Source: an uncultured Pseudomonas sp. (GTDB lineage: Bacteria > Pseudomonadota > Gammaproteobacteria > Pseudomonadales > Pseudomonadaceae). Taken from it: a stretch of 64,000 nucleotides of DNA. Position numbers and translations under genes: made by a program. Position 1 is the stretch's first letter, and each line of letters starts with the position of its first letter. The stretch spans positions 58,275 through 122,274 of the forward strand of contig CALTWF010000004.1 in assembly GCA_943912755.1 (NCBI GenBank). Reading direction: 5' to 3'. The notes under the pieces are model-generated. The model was given only the letters and a program-made list of their open reading frames with translations. It had not been told where the DNA came from and ran no database searches. This document shows, piece after piece, positions 36,989-46,144 of this stretch.

Positions 36989-38539
36989 TCAGTGGGTCAC
37001 GGCCTTGCAGCTTTTCAGCCAGGCATCGGTGTCGATTTTCTGGGTCTTGAGGAACGCCTGCTGGTTGGCCCAGTGGGTGCGCAGGTACGGCGTCAGTTCC
37101 TTGAGGTTCTTGTTGGCGTTCAGCACGCCTTCGAGCACCGGCACCTGGGCGGCGAGCAGCGGCTGGCCGTACAGCGAGCCGGAATCCACCAGGGAGCTGG
37201 CGTAGTAGCGGCTGAGCTTGTGCAGGCGGTCGTTCTGCTCGTCGAGCTTGGTCTTGCGCATGCCGCAGGTCGGGTCTTCCTCGCCGGTCTTGCAGTTGGC
37301 GCTGTAGTTCTTCTGCAGGAAGTCGAGGTACTGGCCGTCGTCGAGCATCTTGGTGCAGAGGAAGGCGCCGAGGTTGAGGCTGGCGCGGATCGCCTGGTCG
37401 CGGGCTTCCTGCTGTTGCTGGTTGCTGGCGCGCAGCTGGTTCTCGACGGTCTTGAGCTGGCCCTTGAGGGCGGCATCGTCGACGCTGGAAGCCAGGTCCT
37501 CAAGGGCCTTGACCGTGCCTTTGTCCTTGCTCTCGGCCACCGGCTGGTCGGCGCCGAGGGTGCTCCAGCTCTTCTCGATGCTCTTGACCCGCTCGCGCGA
37601 GGTCAGGGTCGGCGAGACCAGGGCCAGGCGCAGGCCGTTGGTCTTCTTGCTGACGGCACCTTCGGCGTCGTAGTACGGCTCTTCATGGCGCGAAGCGGTA
37701 CGCAGCTCGCCCTCGGCGGTCAGGTAGTTGCCGCCGCGCACGACGAAACCGCCGGCCTGGCCGTGCTGGCGGTCGAGCTTGTTGAGGCGGAAGGGCTCAA
37801 ACATCATTTCGCTGGCGTTGCCGAGCATGTCATGCAGGCCCAGCGGGTTGGGCTTGAGCAGGCCGCTGAGCTGCAACTGGCCGTTGGCCGATTGCGAACC
37901 GGCGAACCATTCGTAGGCGTTCAGGCCCTCGGGCATGGGGTAGCGGTTGTCGCGGAACTCGGCGCTGCTGACCTGCAGGCCGCCACGGGCGGCGAACTCC
38001 CACTCCACCTCGGTCGGCAGGCGCAGGAAGCCCAGCGCGCCGTCTTCCTTGGGCAGCTTGGCGGCGGCATTGGCGCGCAGCCAGCGGTTGTACTTGTCGG
38101 AAGCCTGCAACGCGTCCAGCCAGCTCACCGAGACGATCGGCAGGCGCTGCTTGTTCGACGGCGTCGGGCAGGTCTCGTCCATCAGGGCGCGGTACTGCAA
38201 CTGGCTCATCTCGTACTTGGCCATCAGGAAGTAGCGCGACTTCTCGCCCTTGGCGCTGGTGAAACTGCCGGAGATGAAGGTCGGCCGGGTCTGTTCCACG
38301 TAGCCGTATTCGGCGCTGTCCTGGCCGATGTTGATCGGGTAGTCGTCCAGCGGCCCGGCCACCGGGATCAGTACCTTGCGAAACACCATGGCGCCGTCGC
38401 AGGGCATGGGCAGGACCACGTCATCGGCATCGGCCATCGGGTTGTAGAATTTCTCGTCCCAGGTCGCCGCTGTCGCATTCAGCAGGCAGCCCAGGGTCAA
38501 TGGCGCCAGGGCCAGGCGGGCACAGGTTCTAGAGTTCAC
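36989..38539 (-). CDS. TagR-like periplasmic protein with FGE/SUMF1 fold, probably non-catalytic
   Basis: 516 aa with a Sec signal peptide ending NATA. The sulfatase-modifying-factor domain (about 45-310) has YFLMAKYEMSQLQYRALMDE, PIVSVSWLDALQASDKYNRW, LRLPTEVEWEFAARGG and LGLHDMLGNASEM, then RGGNYLTAEGELRTASRHE and NGLRLALV. The catalytic cysteine pair of true formylglycine-generating enzymes near the RGG...R.A.R segment is absent. The C-terminal 200 residues are helical. TagR of the P. aeruginosa H1 type VI system is a periplasmic protein of the same fold beside TagS and TagT, as here. It overlaps the permease gene by 11 bases. Confidence 0.85.
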   Translation of the reverse strand: MNSRTCARLALAPLTLGCLLNATAATWDEKFYNPMADADDVVLPMPCDGAMVFRKVLIPVAGPLDDYPINIGQDSAEYGYVEQTRPTFISGSFTSAKGEKSRYFLMAKYEMSQLQYRALMDETCPTPSNKQRLPIVSVSWLDALQASDKYNRWLRANAAAKLPKEDGALGFLRLPTEVEWEFAARGGLQVSSAEFRDNRYPMPEGLNAYEWFAGSQSANGQLQLSGLLKPNPLGLHDMLGNASEMMFEPFRLNKLDRQHGQAGGFVVRGGNYLTAEGELRTASRHEEPYYDAEGAVSKKTNGLRLALVSPTLTSRERVKSIEKSWSTLGADQPVAESKDKGTVKALEDLASSVDDAALKGQLKTVENQLRASNQQQQEARDQAIRASLNLGAFLCTKMLDDGQYLDFLQKNYSANCKTGEEDPTCGMRKTKLDEQNDRLHKLSRYYASSLVDSGSLYGQPLLAAQVPVLEGVLNANKNLKELTPYLRTHWANQQAFLKTQKIDTDAWLKSCKAVTH

Positions 38540-39749
38540 GCAGACTCTCCGCAGGTTGTATCCGGATCGCCCGCAAGGCGCCGATCAGGGCGACCAGGCC
38601 GGCGACGAGGAACGCCAGAAGCAGGGCCACCAGGCCATGCCAGACAGTGATATGGCAGATGAAGGTGCCGGTCGCCGCGCTGCTGCCAAGCAACTGGTCG
38701 AACAGCAGGCTGCCGAAGTAGTAGCAGGCGAGGCCGCCGAGGTAGCCGGTCAGGCTCAGCACCAGGGCCTGCAGGACCACGTAGGCGGCCACTGCCGGGC
38801 TGGTGAAGCCGAGCAGGCGCAGCACCGCGAGGTCGCGGCGCTTGCGGTCGATGTTGGCGAGGAAGGCGCCCACCAGCGAGGCGATGCAGCCGATCAGGGC
38901 GGCACCGGCGATCACCCCGAAGATCAGGCCGAGCACATGGTTGATCGCCTTGACGTTGTCGATCTCGGCCAGGCGGCTGGCGGTTTCGATGCGCTGGCCG
39001 TTGAGCCATTGCTCAAGGGGCGCAACGCTGTCGATATCGCGGGCGTAGACCCGCGCCCGCGCGTAGCCGACCTTGACCCCGTCCAGCGGCTGGCCGCTGC
39101 CGGCGCCCAGCTCGGGCACCAGGTAGCCGTCGCGGTAGTGCTCCAGCTCCAGCAGCAGTCCGGGGCTGACGAACGCCGCCGGGCGGGCGAAGCGCACGTT
39201 GTCGAGGACCGCCCGCACCTGCAGCGTGCGCTCGCCGCGCTCGTTGACTTCATTGAGGCGGCGGGTCACCCGCAGGCGGATGCTGTCGCCGGCCTTGGCC
39301 TCCAGGCGCTGCGCGGCGCGCTCGCTGAGAATCACCTGGTCGCCCTGCAGCGCACTCAGTTCGGTGGCGAGCAGCGGGTCGCCGGCCTGGGTGGGGATCA
39401 CCTCGACGCTGTCGGCGAAGCGGCCACGGGCGCCGAGCAGGTCGGCCTGGGTGTTCAGCGAGCGGGTCTGGCCGATGGCGAAACCGGTTTCCGGCAGTGC
39501 CCGCAGGCCTTGCAGCCAATCCTCGCCGTAGTGCCCGCTGCTGAGCATCTTCACTTCGAGGTTGCGCGGGTCGCTGAGCAGTTCCTGCTGCAACTGGCTG
39601 ACCACCCCGTGCTTGAGGCCGAACAGCAACAGCAGCGGGGCGATCACCGCGACCAGCGAGGCGGCCATGCACAGCGACACGTTGCGGTCGTGCCAGAGGT
39701 CGGCGAGGGACAGCCGGGCGAGCAGGGCGAGACGCTTAAACGGGTTCAA
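38529..39749 (-). CDS. FtsX/MacB-type ABC permease (TagS-like)
   Basis: 406 aa with the FtsX-family layout. One N-terminal transmembrane helix (about 22-48) is followed by a large periplasmic domain (about 50-265) and three C-terminal helices (GLIFGVIAGAALIGCIASLVG, VVLQALVLSLTGYLGGLACYY, GLVALLLAFLVAGLVALIGA). The cytoplasmic coupling segment RKRRDLAVLRLLGFTSPAV is typical. Such permeases use ATP to move periplasmic domains rather than import solutes. It overlaps the ATPase gene by 14 bases and the FGE-like gene by 11, so subunits are tightly coupled. Confidence 0.88.
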   Translation of the reverse strand: MNPFKRLALLARLSLADLWHDRNVSLCMAASLVAVIAPLLLLFGLKHGVVSQLQQELLSDPRNLEVKMLSSGHYGEDWLQGLRALPETGFAIGQTRSLNTQADLLGARGRFADSVEVIPTQAGDPLLATELSALQGDQVILSERAAQRLEAKAGDSIRLRVTRRLNEVNERGERTLQVRAVLDNVRFARPAAFVSPGLLLELEHYRDGYLVPELGAGSGQPLDGVKVGYARARVYARDIDSVAPLEQWLNGQRIETASRLAEIDNVKAINHVLGLIFGVIAGAALIGCIASLVGAFLANIDRKRRDLAVLRLLGFTSPAVAAYVVLQALVLSLTGYLGGLACYYFGSLLFDQLLGSSAATGTFICHITVWHGLVALLLAFLVAGLVALIGALRAIRIQPAESLREL

Positions 39750-40431
39750 AGCGCGTCTCCCCGTCGCCGTTTACCGCACCCAGGCGGGGCAGGCCGAAGT
39801 GTTGCACCAGGGCCCAGTCGTGGGACACCAGCAGGGCACTCAGGCCCAGTTCCTCGACCAGGTTCAGCAGCAGCTCGAACAGGCGCCGGGCATTGTTCGG
39901 GTCGAGTGCCGCGGTGGGTTCGTCGGCCAGCAACACCGGTGGTTCGTGGGCGATGGCGCGAACACAGGCAACCCGCTGGCGCTCGCCGATGGACAGCGCC
40001 TGGGGCAGTTTGTCCAGCAGCGGTTCGAGGCCGAGGGCGGCCACCGCCTTGTCCACCGCCGCGCTGTGCGGCGCCAGGCCGAGCAGGCGGCGCGGCAGCA
40101 GGATGTTGTCGCGCACCTTGAGAAACGGCAGCAGGCCGCCGCTTTGCAGGACGAAGCCCAGCTCCCGCGCGCGCAGGGCGGCGAGGGCGGCTTGCCGGTC
40201 GTTGGCGAGCAGTTGCGCGACATCTTCCCGGCCGGCGCCGAGGTGGTAGTGCTCCAGGCGTTCAGGCTTGAGCAGCAGGCCGATGGCTTCGAGCAGGGTG
40301 CTCTTGCCGCAGCCGCTCTCGCCGGTGATCGCGAGGATCTGGCCTGGTTGCAGTTGCAGTGCGTCCAGGCGCACCGCGTGCGCCTGGGGTCCGTGTCCGC
40401 GGACCACTCTCAATCCCTTGATATCGAGCAT
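39736..40431 (-). CDS. ABC transporter ATPase (LolD/TagT-like)
   Basis: 231 aa with Walker A GESGCGKST (37-45), Q-loop FVLQSGGLLPF, an unusual signature LSIGERQRVACVRAI in place of LSGGQ, Walker B VLLADEPTAALDP and switch His in LLVSHDWAL. It pairs with the FtsX-type permease downstream. The context with a TagR-like protein suggests a TagT-like role, transmitting or responding to envelope signals. It is separated from the PpkA-like vWA gene by six bases. Confidence 0.88.
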   Translation of the reverse strand: MLDIKGLRVVRGHGPQAHAVRLDALQLQPGQILAITGESGCGKSTLLEAIGLLLKPERLEHYHLGAGREDVAQLLANDRQAALAALRARELGFVLQSGGLLPFLKVRDNILLPRRLLGLAPHSAAVDKAVAALGLEPLLDKLPQALSIGERQRVACVRAIAHEPPVLLADEPTAALDPNNARRLFELLLNLVEELGLSALLVSHDWALVQHFGLPRLGAVNGDGETRFEPV

Positions 40432-40437
40432 GAGCGG

Positions 40438-42393
40438 TCAGGGCATCATTTCCAGTGGCACCGGGTAGACGTTGTCGCGGCTGTCGGCGCCCGGGGCCAG
40501 GGCTACCCAGCGGTCGACATCGGCGTTGTAACGCTGGTAATGGCGCAGCTTGGTGCTCAGGTTGCGGATGAATTTCTCCTGGGCCAGACCGTCCCAGCCT
40601 TTCCAGGTTTCCTCGTCGAGGTTGAGCACTTCGCTGTGGTACGGCAGGTCTTCCAGGTACTCGCCGAGCACGCCGAGGTCGGCCACCTTGGTGGTCGAGC
40701 CCTGTTTCAGCTGGTTCGGGTCGGCGCCCATGGTCGCGGCTACCGAGCGCAGGCGGGTGAACATCTCGGTGGGCGAGATCATGCCTTCGTTGGCGGCGTC
40801 CAGGACCTGCTTGAGCACGTCGCTCAGGTCGCTGAGCTGGGCCTTGGTCAGCAGCACGCGGACATCGGTGGTCGGCACGTTCTGCTTGATCAGGTCACGG
40901 TCGCTGATCCACGCCTGGAATACCGGTGGCGCCTGGGTGCCGGTGGTCTTGCCGAGGTAGGCCAGCTGCATGGCATGACCGATCAGGGCGGCGTCTTCGA
41001 GCATCTTCTGCTCGGCCGGGTCGGCCTTGGCGTTGGTCGCGCTGCCGATGGCGTCCTCGCCCATGTAGGCGGACCGCACCTGCTGGGTGATCGCGCTGGC
41101 CAGGCTGTCGACCTTCTGGCCGAAGGCGTTCACGTCACCGGCGTTGACCGGGTAGTACAGCGAGGTGTTGGTGCCGGGGAAGTTCGACAGCGTGCGGTAC
41201 TGGGCTTCGGCTGCGCTGTGGTTCTTCGCCCCGCTCGGGGTCTTCAGGTGCAGGGTGTAGAGGGCGACGCCAGGGTTGCTCGCCTCGATCTTCACCTGCT
41301 CGGCACCCAGGCCGGTGCTGGACAGCTTGTCGCTGCCGTCGATGGCGCCGGCGTCGGTGATCAGCACCACGTAGCGTGCGCCGAACTGGCTCCAGTCGAC
41401 CTTGTCGATGGCATGCATCACCCCGGCATAGGCATCTTCGTCGAAGGTGCTGCTGGAGACCTTGGCCTGCTTGAGGTCGGCCACCTTGGCCAGGAAGTCG
41501 GCACCGTCCTTCACCGTGTTGGGGTCGGCGTACATCTTGCTGGTGTACTCGAGCCCCGGCACCGCCTTGGTGCTGGAGCGGAAGGCGACCAGGCCGAACT
41601 TCACCTGCTGGCCGAGGTTTTCCTTCTCGACCTGGGCGTATACCCGCTTGATCGCCTCGCGGGTGCGGTCGATGTACGGGTCCATGGAGATGGTCGAGTC
41701 GATGACGAACACCACCGCGGCGCTGAACGCCTTCATCTGCGTCTTGGCGCCGGCCGGGTCCGCCGGATTGGCCTTGGCGGCGCTGGCGGCGTCGGCCTTG
41801 CTCACCGAGGCGACATTGAGGATGCGCGTGCGGAAACCTTCCTCGGTCATCACTTCTTCGCCGCTCAGCACCGGCAGCAGGTAGAAGTTCTTCTGCAGGT
41901 CGACGAAGTATTCCGGCTCTTGGGCCAGGACACCCGGCGCTTCCTTGCCGTTTTTCAGCTGGGCGCGGAGTGGTGCCACCTGGCTGACCGGATCCGGGGC
42001 GTCGAGGACGCCTTCGAGTTGCTTGCGTTCCTTGAAGAACAGCAGGCGATCACGGTTGGCCGGGTTGGTGAAGGCCAGGGTCAGCTGCATCTTCCACTCG
42101 ACGGTGCAGGCGCCCGGCAGCCAGCCGATGCTCTTGCCCTGGGTGTCGGGGCCGACGCGCAGCCAGTCCTGGCCGTCCACCGCGGCGCGCTCGTACACGT
42201 AGAAGCGGCTGAAGGCCGGTTGCGCGGCCCCGGGCGTGCCCCCCGCAGCGCTGCTGAGTTTGCAGCTCGGGGTGGTCAGGACGCGCTGGAACAGGGTCTT
42301 CTTGCCGTCCTGCAGCAGCGGTTTGTCCGCTGCGTACAGGGCCGGGCTCAGGCTCATGGCCAGAAGGGCGACACCGAGACCGCGCAGGCTCAT
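40438..42393 (-). CDS. secreted vWA protein resembling the periplasmic half of PpkA, no kinase domain
   Basis: 651 aa with a signal peptide ending LYA. An SH3-like N-terminal part (LLQDGKKTLFQRVLTTPSC, WLRVGPDTQGKSIGWLPGA) precedes a von Willebrand A domain whose MIDAS motif is VFVIDSTISMDPYIDR (D232). Further vWA marks are FGLVAFRSS, TFDEDAYAG and YVVLITDAGA. A helical C-terminal domain of about 200 aa follows. The type VI regulator PpkA carries a cytoplasmic Ser/Thr kinase joined to a periplasmic vWA region; only the periplasmic part is encoded here. Similarity is by recollection of family pattern, not alignment. Confidence 0.82.
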   Translation of the reverse strand: MSLRGLGVALLAMSLSPALYAADKPLLQDGKKTLFQRVLTTPSCKLSSAAGGTPGAAQPAFSRFYVYERAAVDGQDWLRVGPDTQGKSIGWLPGACTVEWKMQLTLAFTNPANRDRLLFFKERKQLEGVLDAPDPVSQVAPLRAQLKNGKEAPGVLAQEPEYFVDLQKNFYLLPVLSGEEVMTEEGFRTRILNVASVSKADAASAAKANPADPAGAKTQMKAFSAAVVFVIDSTISMDPYIDRTREAIKRVYAQVEKENLGQQVKFGLVAFRSSTKAVPGLEYTSKMYADPNTVKDGADFLAKVADLKQAKVSSSTFDEDAYAGVMHAIDKVDWSQFGARYVVLITDAGAIDGSDKLSSTGLGAEQVKIEASNPGVALYTLHLKTPSGAKNHSAAEAQYRTLSNFPGTNTSLYYPVNAGDVNAFGQKVDSLASAITQQVRSAYMGEDAIGSATNAKADPAEQKMLEDAALIGHAMQLAYLGKTTGTQAPPVFQAWISDRDLIKQNVPTTDVRVLLTKAQLSDLSDVLKQVLDAANEGMISPTEMFTRLRSVAATMGADPNQLKQGSTTKVADLGVLGEYLEDLPYHSEVLNLDEETWKGWDGLAQEKFIRNLSTKLRHYQRYNADVDRWVALAPGADSRDNVYPVPLEMMP

Positions 42394-43442
42394 GGCTTGA
42401 GCTCCTCGAAACGTGCCTTGGCTTCGGCGTTGTTTTCATCGAAGCCGAGGATGGTCTCGTACCAGTAGGCCGCCGTGGCGTTGTCCGGGGCCTTGAAGCA
42501 CTCGCTTGGCTGCAGGTACTTGGGGTCGTACTCGCGGGCGTAGGCGCTGGCGATCTCGATATCGCCGCCCTGCGCGCGGTTGGCATACAGGCGCTGGGCC
42601 ACGCCGCAGTGGTTGTTGGCCTTGGCCTGCTTGATCACTTCCAGCACCGTGGCGCTGTCCGGCTTGTTCTGGATGCAAGCCTGGACGAAGGCCAGCTCCG
42701 GCTGGCTCTGCATGCTTTCCAGGGTGCACGGCGTTGCGCCGGCAGGCGCGGGTGCCGGTGCCGGGGTTTCCGGTACGGCAGGCTGTTCTTGCGGGGCCGG
42801 TTGCGCCTTCTGGTTGAACCACCACCAGGCGGCAGCGGCGGCGATCAGGGCCAGCAGCACCAGGATCACCACCGGAATCACCCAGCGGTTTGACTTGGCC
42901 GGCAGCGGAGGCGGAGGTGGCGGCGGCAGGCGCTCGGGCACGATTTCCGGCTCGACCACGTCTGGCGGGGTGGGCTCGGGTTGCGGCTCGGGTACTGGCG
43001 CAGGTTCAGGTTCCGCAGCGGGTGGTGCCGGTGGCGCCGGAGGCGGGGTCGGCTCGGGAGGTGTCGGGATCGGCGAGTTGAGGTCCGCCGACGCGACCAG
43101 CGTCGGGTTGAGGCGGACCATGTGCACTTCGCTCAGGCCGGTGGCCGGCTGGTTCACTTCGATACGGAAGTTCGCCGTGCCGCTGGCCTGCAGCAGCGGG
43201 TTGACCAGGTTCGGCCCGACACGGGTCTCGATTGCGCCGCCCTCGGCAGCGCTCATGCCGTCCAGGCGGAACCAGTGGGCGACATCGTTCCACTGCCCGC
43301 CTTCGTGCAGGAACTTCTGGGTCTGGCTGCTTTGCAGGGAGCATTGCAGGCCCTCGCTGGAACCTTCCCAGCCGGTGATCCGCAACACGCCATGGCCTGG
43401 CGTGTTCACGTCCAGCGGCAGCACATCGACTCTGATACCCAT
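42390..43442 (-). CDS. single-pass membrane protein with Pro-rich linker and Sel1/TPR-like C-terminus
   Basis: 350 aa. A cytoplasmic N-terminal domain (1-118, beta-rich, with EGGQWNDVAHWFRLDG) is followed by an extremely Pro/Glu-rich linker (about 125-185) and a transmembrane helix (about 187-209, WVIPVVILVLLALIAAAAAW). The periplasmic part is helical and cysteine-containing (CTLESMQSQPELAFVQACIQ, AYWYETILGFDENNAEAKAR), reminiscent of Sel1/TPR repeats. Topology matches SrfA and the vWA pair. It overlaps srfC by one base and the vWA gene by four, so it is coupled with both. No family name is known to me. Confidence 0.8.
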   Translation of the reverse strand: MGIRVDVLPLDVNTPGHGVLRITGWEGSSEGLQCSLQSSQTQKFLHEGGQWNDVAHWFRLDGMSAAEGGAIETRVGPNLVNPLLQASGTANFRIEVNQPATGLSEVHMVRLNPTLVASADLNSPIPTPPEPTPPPAPPAPPAAEPEPAPVPEPQPEPTPPDVVEPEIVPERLPPPPPPPLPAKSNRWVIPVVILVLLALIAAAAAWWWFNQKAQPAPQEQPAVPETPAPAPAPAGATPCTLESMQSQPELAFVQACIQNKPDSATVLEVIKQAKANNHCGVAQRLYANRAQGGDIEIASAYAREYDPKYLQPSECFKAPDNATAAYWYETILGFDENNAEAKARFEELKP

Positions 43443-46144
43443 TACGCTCGACTCGCTTCAAAAGTGTTGAGCAGGACGGCCAGCTGGCGCCGTTGCTCGG
43501 TAGTGATTTCCGGATCGGAGCCGCTCTTGGCGTTCTCCTTGATCAGCCAGGCCAGGCTCGACAGCCAGTCGGTATGGAAGCGCTGCTCCTGATGCGAAGG
43601 CTGCTCCGGCAGGTCTGGCAGATCGCCCACGGCAACCTTGCCGTAGAAATCGAACACCGGGCCCTTGGTGCCCAGCAGGCGTGTCGGCCGCTGTTCGAGC
43701 GGTTTGCCCAGCTGGCCGAACCACGCCAGGAAGTCGCGCATCACCAACTGCACCTCCAGTACCTGGCGCTGCACCAGCTGGTCGCGGCGAGCGCCACCAA
43801 TGATGCGCCGGGTCACCGCCTGGTCCAGTTGTTCGAGCAGGGCCGGGCGTCGTGCCGCGCTGATCAGTTCTTCGACCAGGCCGTCCATCAGCTCGCGGGT
43901 CATGCGCAGGCTGAGCAGGCGCTGGGGCTGGTTGGCGATCTCGCGCATGTGCTTGATCCACGCCTTCAGCGCCGCGCGGGCAAAGCGCTGCTCGGAGTTC
44001 AGGCGCTTGCTCAGCGGCTTGGCTGCGGCCGCTGAAGCGGGCGCCGGGGTGTCATCGTCGTCGAAGTCGAATTCGAGCGCCGGTGCCTTGTTGGCCGGCG
44101 CGGTGAACGCCGGCTCGGCTTCTTCGGCCTCGTCTTCGTCATCATCGACGTTGTAGACGCCGCTCAGGTACAGCTCGCGCAACTGCTCGGCGGGCAACTG
44201 CAGGGCGAGAATCACCTCGCTGATGATGTCGGGGTCGGCCCCCAGCGGCTTGAGCAGGAACTTGACCTTCTGCATCTTGCGCGCCAGCAGCGCCTCGAAG
44301 TCCTCTTCGCGCCAGGCGTACAGGCCGTTTTCGAGCACGCCGGTGCGGCACTTGTGCAACTGTTCCTCGATGCGCGAAAGCTTGAAGCCGATATCGGCGA
44401 ACGGCTTGAAGCTGGAGGCGAAGCGGCTGATGCCGCCGTCATTCAGCTTCATCACTGCGGCGAAGGAGTCCTCGGGCTCTTTCACATGGCGCACCACGTG
44501 CGGGTACACCTTGAACTCGGCCGCGAGCAGGTCAAGATGCTCGCCATAGCGTTCGGAAATGCTGACTTCGTCGCGATTGTCGTCGGTCACGATGAACGAG
44601 TTGGCATGGCGCGGCTTGCGCACCAGGAAGGTGTTGTTGAATGGCTGGCCGGACCAGTCCTTCATCCACTCCTGATTGCCAAAACGTTCCACGATGGTCA
44701 TTTTCAGCAGGTTTTCGCACGACTCGATGCGTTGCGGACGGTTCTGCTTTTCCAGCGTATCGCTGAGCCAGATGTCCATCATGGTGATCGCCCAGATCAA
44801 TCCTGGCGGCCGCGCTGCGCGCTCCTTCGGCGTATAGCCCTGGGTTTTCTCGATCCATTTGCTCAGTACCGGGCCGACACTGACCACCTCGCTCTGGCCC
44901 TTGCTGCTGGTGCAGATGACCAGCGCGTTCATTTCCTGGGCGTCGCTGTAGCGCTCGAACAGATACGCCACCTTGCCACGCAGGAACAGGTTCCAGACCG
45001 GGCTGACTTCATCCGGGCTTTGCTCGCTTGCCGCCTGGCGAATGTCGCTGAAGCTGTCCCGCGAGCGATAGCCGGGGAAGTCCAGCAGGTCGACTTCGTT
45101 CACCACCTCGTCATTCGGCGGGTTGACCAGGCGGAAGGTCATTTCCACGGTCAGGGCGGCCAACTGGGCAACCGTGATGCCGATGCCGGACTGGACCTTG
45201 CCCTCCTTGGACGGCAGGACATTGATCGGGACATCCCGACGGGTGCCGAGCCGATTGAGGATCGTCACCGCCATGATGTTGTAGCGCGCCTCGTCCGTGT
45301 CCTGGAAGAACGCGGTCAGCGGGGCGTAGACCTTCTCGGGATGCCCGAGCTTCTGCAGGGCGCCGGCCAGCACCTCGTAGAGTTCGGTCAGCAACGCCTG
45401 CTCGCCCCACAGCGGCGCCAGCAGCCTGGCGCGCTGGCGCAGGGTCAGACGCGGTGCGAGCTTGATGACCCGCGGCCAGTAGAGGTCTTCGAGCACGGCG
45501 AGCGGCTTGGTGTAGTTGCTCGACAGGTATTCCCACAGGCTGACGACGTCATCGCCGTCGACCCCGGGCTGCGGCAGCTCGGCTTCCTGGCCTTCGAATT
45601 CACGCAGCAGCGCTTCGATGCGCTGCGGGGTGATCTGGTAACCGGTCTTGTCGTGGTTGAAGTCTTCGAACCAGGTGTTGCCGAGGATCTTGGCCAGCTC
45701 GATTTCCCGGAGCATCTTCAGCTCGATCGGGTAGTTGGCATCCGGCGCCGGCTGCGCACGGCGGCTGAAGCGGGTGACCACACCGGTCGCTTCCGCGCCG
45801 CCGCCAGTGGGGTTGACGTGCTTGAGGAAGTCCAGGGTGCGGCCGCCGAAATCGCTCTCCAGAACCCCCTCGCTGTTGGCTGCGAGCGACGAGATCAGGT
45901 ACGACTTGCCGGCCTGGGACAGGCCGAAGAAGCCGACGCCCATGGGCGTCGACGCCGCGTGCTGGAGGCTCCTGGCCTGGTTGCGCGCCTTGCGCAGGCG
46001 CAGGCTCAGGTCGTCGGCATCGGCCTCGACGCTGGCGGCATTGCCGCGTACCCGCTCGATCCACTCCAGTGCCTCGCCGGCGCCCTTGTGAATGGCGCCC
46101 CAGGCATTCATCAACTGCTGTTGCTTTGGCGTAAGGTCGCTCAT
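43442..46144 (-). CDS. srfC: SrfC-family P-loop GTPase-like protein
   Basis: 900 aa, cytoplasmic. After a helical N-terminus the nucleotide-binding P-loop GFFGLSQAGKSYLISSL places GxxxxGKS at 74-81. A Gly/Thr segment GGGAEATGVVTRFS follows and the G3-like VDLLDFPGYRSRDSF lies near residue 340, an order resembling dynamin-like large GTPases. A long acidic linker (DDDEDEAEEAEPAF, FDFDDDDTPAP) precedes the last 200 residues. The start at 46144 overlaps the srfB stop (ATGA), and the frame extends upstream without support. SrfC proteins are named from the Salmonella SsrB-regulated srfABC locus; the biochemical role is unknown. Confidence 0.88.
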   Translation of the reverse strand: MSDLTPKQQQLMNAWGAIHKGAGEALEWIERVRGNAASVEADADDLSLRLRKARNQARSLQHAASTPMGVGFFGLSQAGKSYLISSLAANSEGVLESDFGGRTLDFLKHVNPTGGGAEATGVVTRFSRRAQPAPDANYPIELKMLREIELAKILGNTWFEDFNHDKTGYQITPQRIEALLREFEGQEAELPQPGVDGDDVVSLWEYLSSNYTKPLAVLEDLYWPRVIKLAPRLTLRQRARLLAPLWGEQALLTELYEVLAGALQKLGHPEKVYAPLTAFFQDTDEARYNIMAVTILNRLGTRRDVPINVLPSKEGKVQSGIGITVAQLAALTVEMTFRLVNPPNDEVVNEVDLLDFPGYRSRDSFSDIRQAASEQSPDEVSPVWNLFLRGKVAYLFERYSDAQEMNALVICTSSKGQSEVVSVGPVLSKWIEKTQGYTPKERAARPPGLIWAITMMDIWLSDTLEKQNRPQRIESCENLLKMTIVERFGNQEWMKDWSGQPFNNTFLVRKPRHANSFIVTDDNRDEVSISERYGEHLDLLAAEFKVYPHVVRHVKEPEDSFAAVMKLNDGGISRFASSFKPFADIGFKLSRIEEQLHKCRTGVLENGLYAWREEDFEALLARKMQKVKFLLKPLGADPDIISEVILALQLPAEQLRELYLSGVYNVDDDEDEAEEAEPAFTAPANKAPALEFDFDDDDTPAPASAAAAKPLSKRLNSEQRFARAALKAWIKHMREIANQPQRLLSLRMTRELMDGLVEELISAARRPALLEQLDQAVTRRIIGGARRDQLVQRQVLEVQLVMRDFLAWFGQLGKPLEQRPTRLLGTKGPVFDFYGKVAVGDLPDLPEQPSHQEQRFHTDWLSSLAWLIKENAKSGSDPEITTEQRRQLAVLLNTFEASRA

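Noticed and set aside
39562..42468. 968-codon plus-strand open frame
   Set aside because: Antisense to the ABC ATPase and vWA genes, whose own frames have clear motifs; the antisense product has none.
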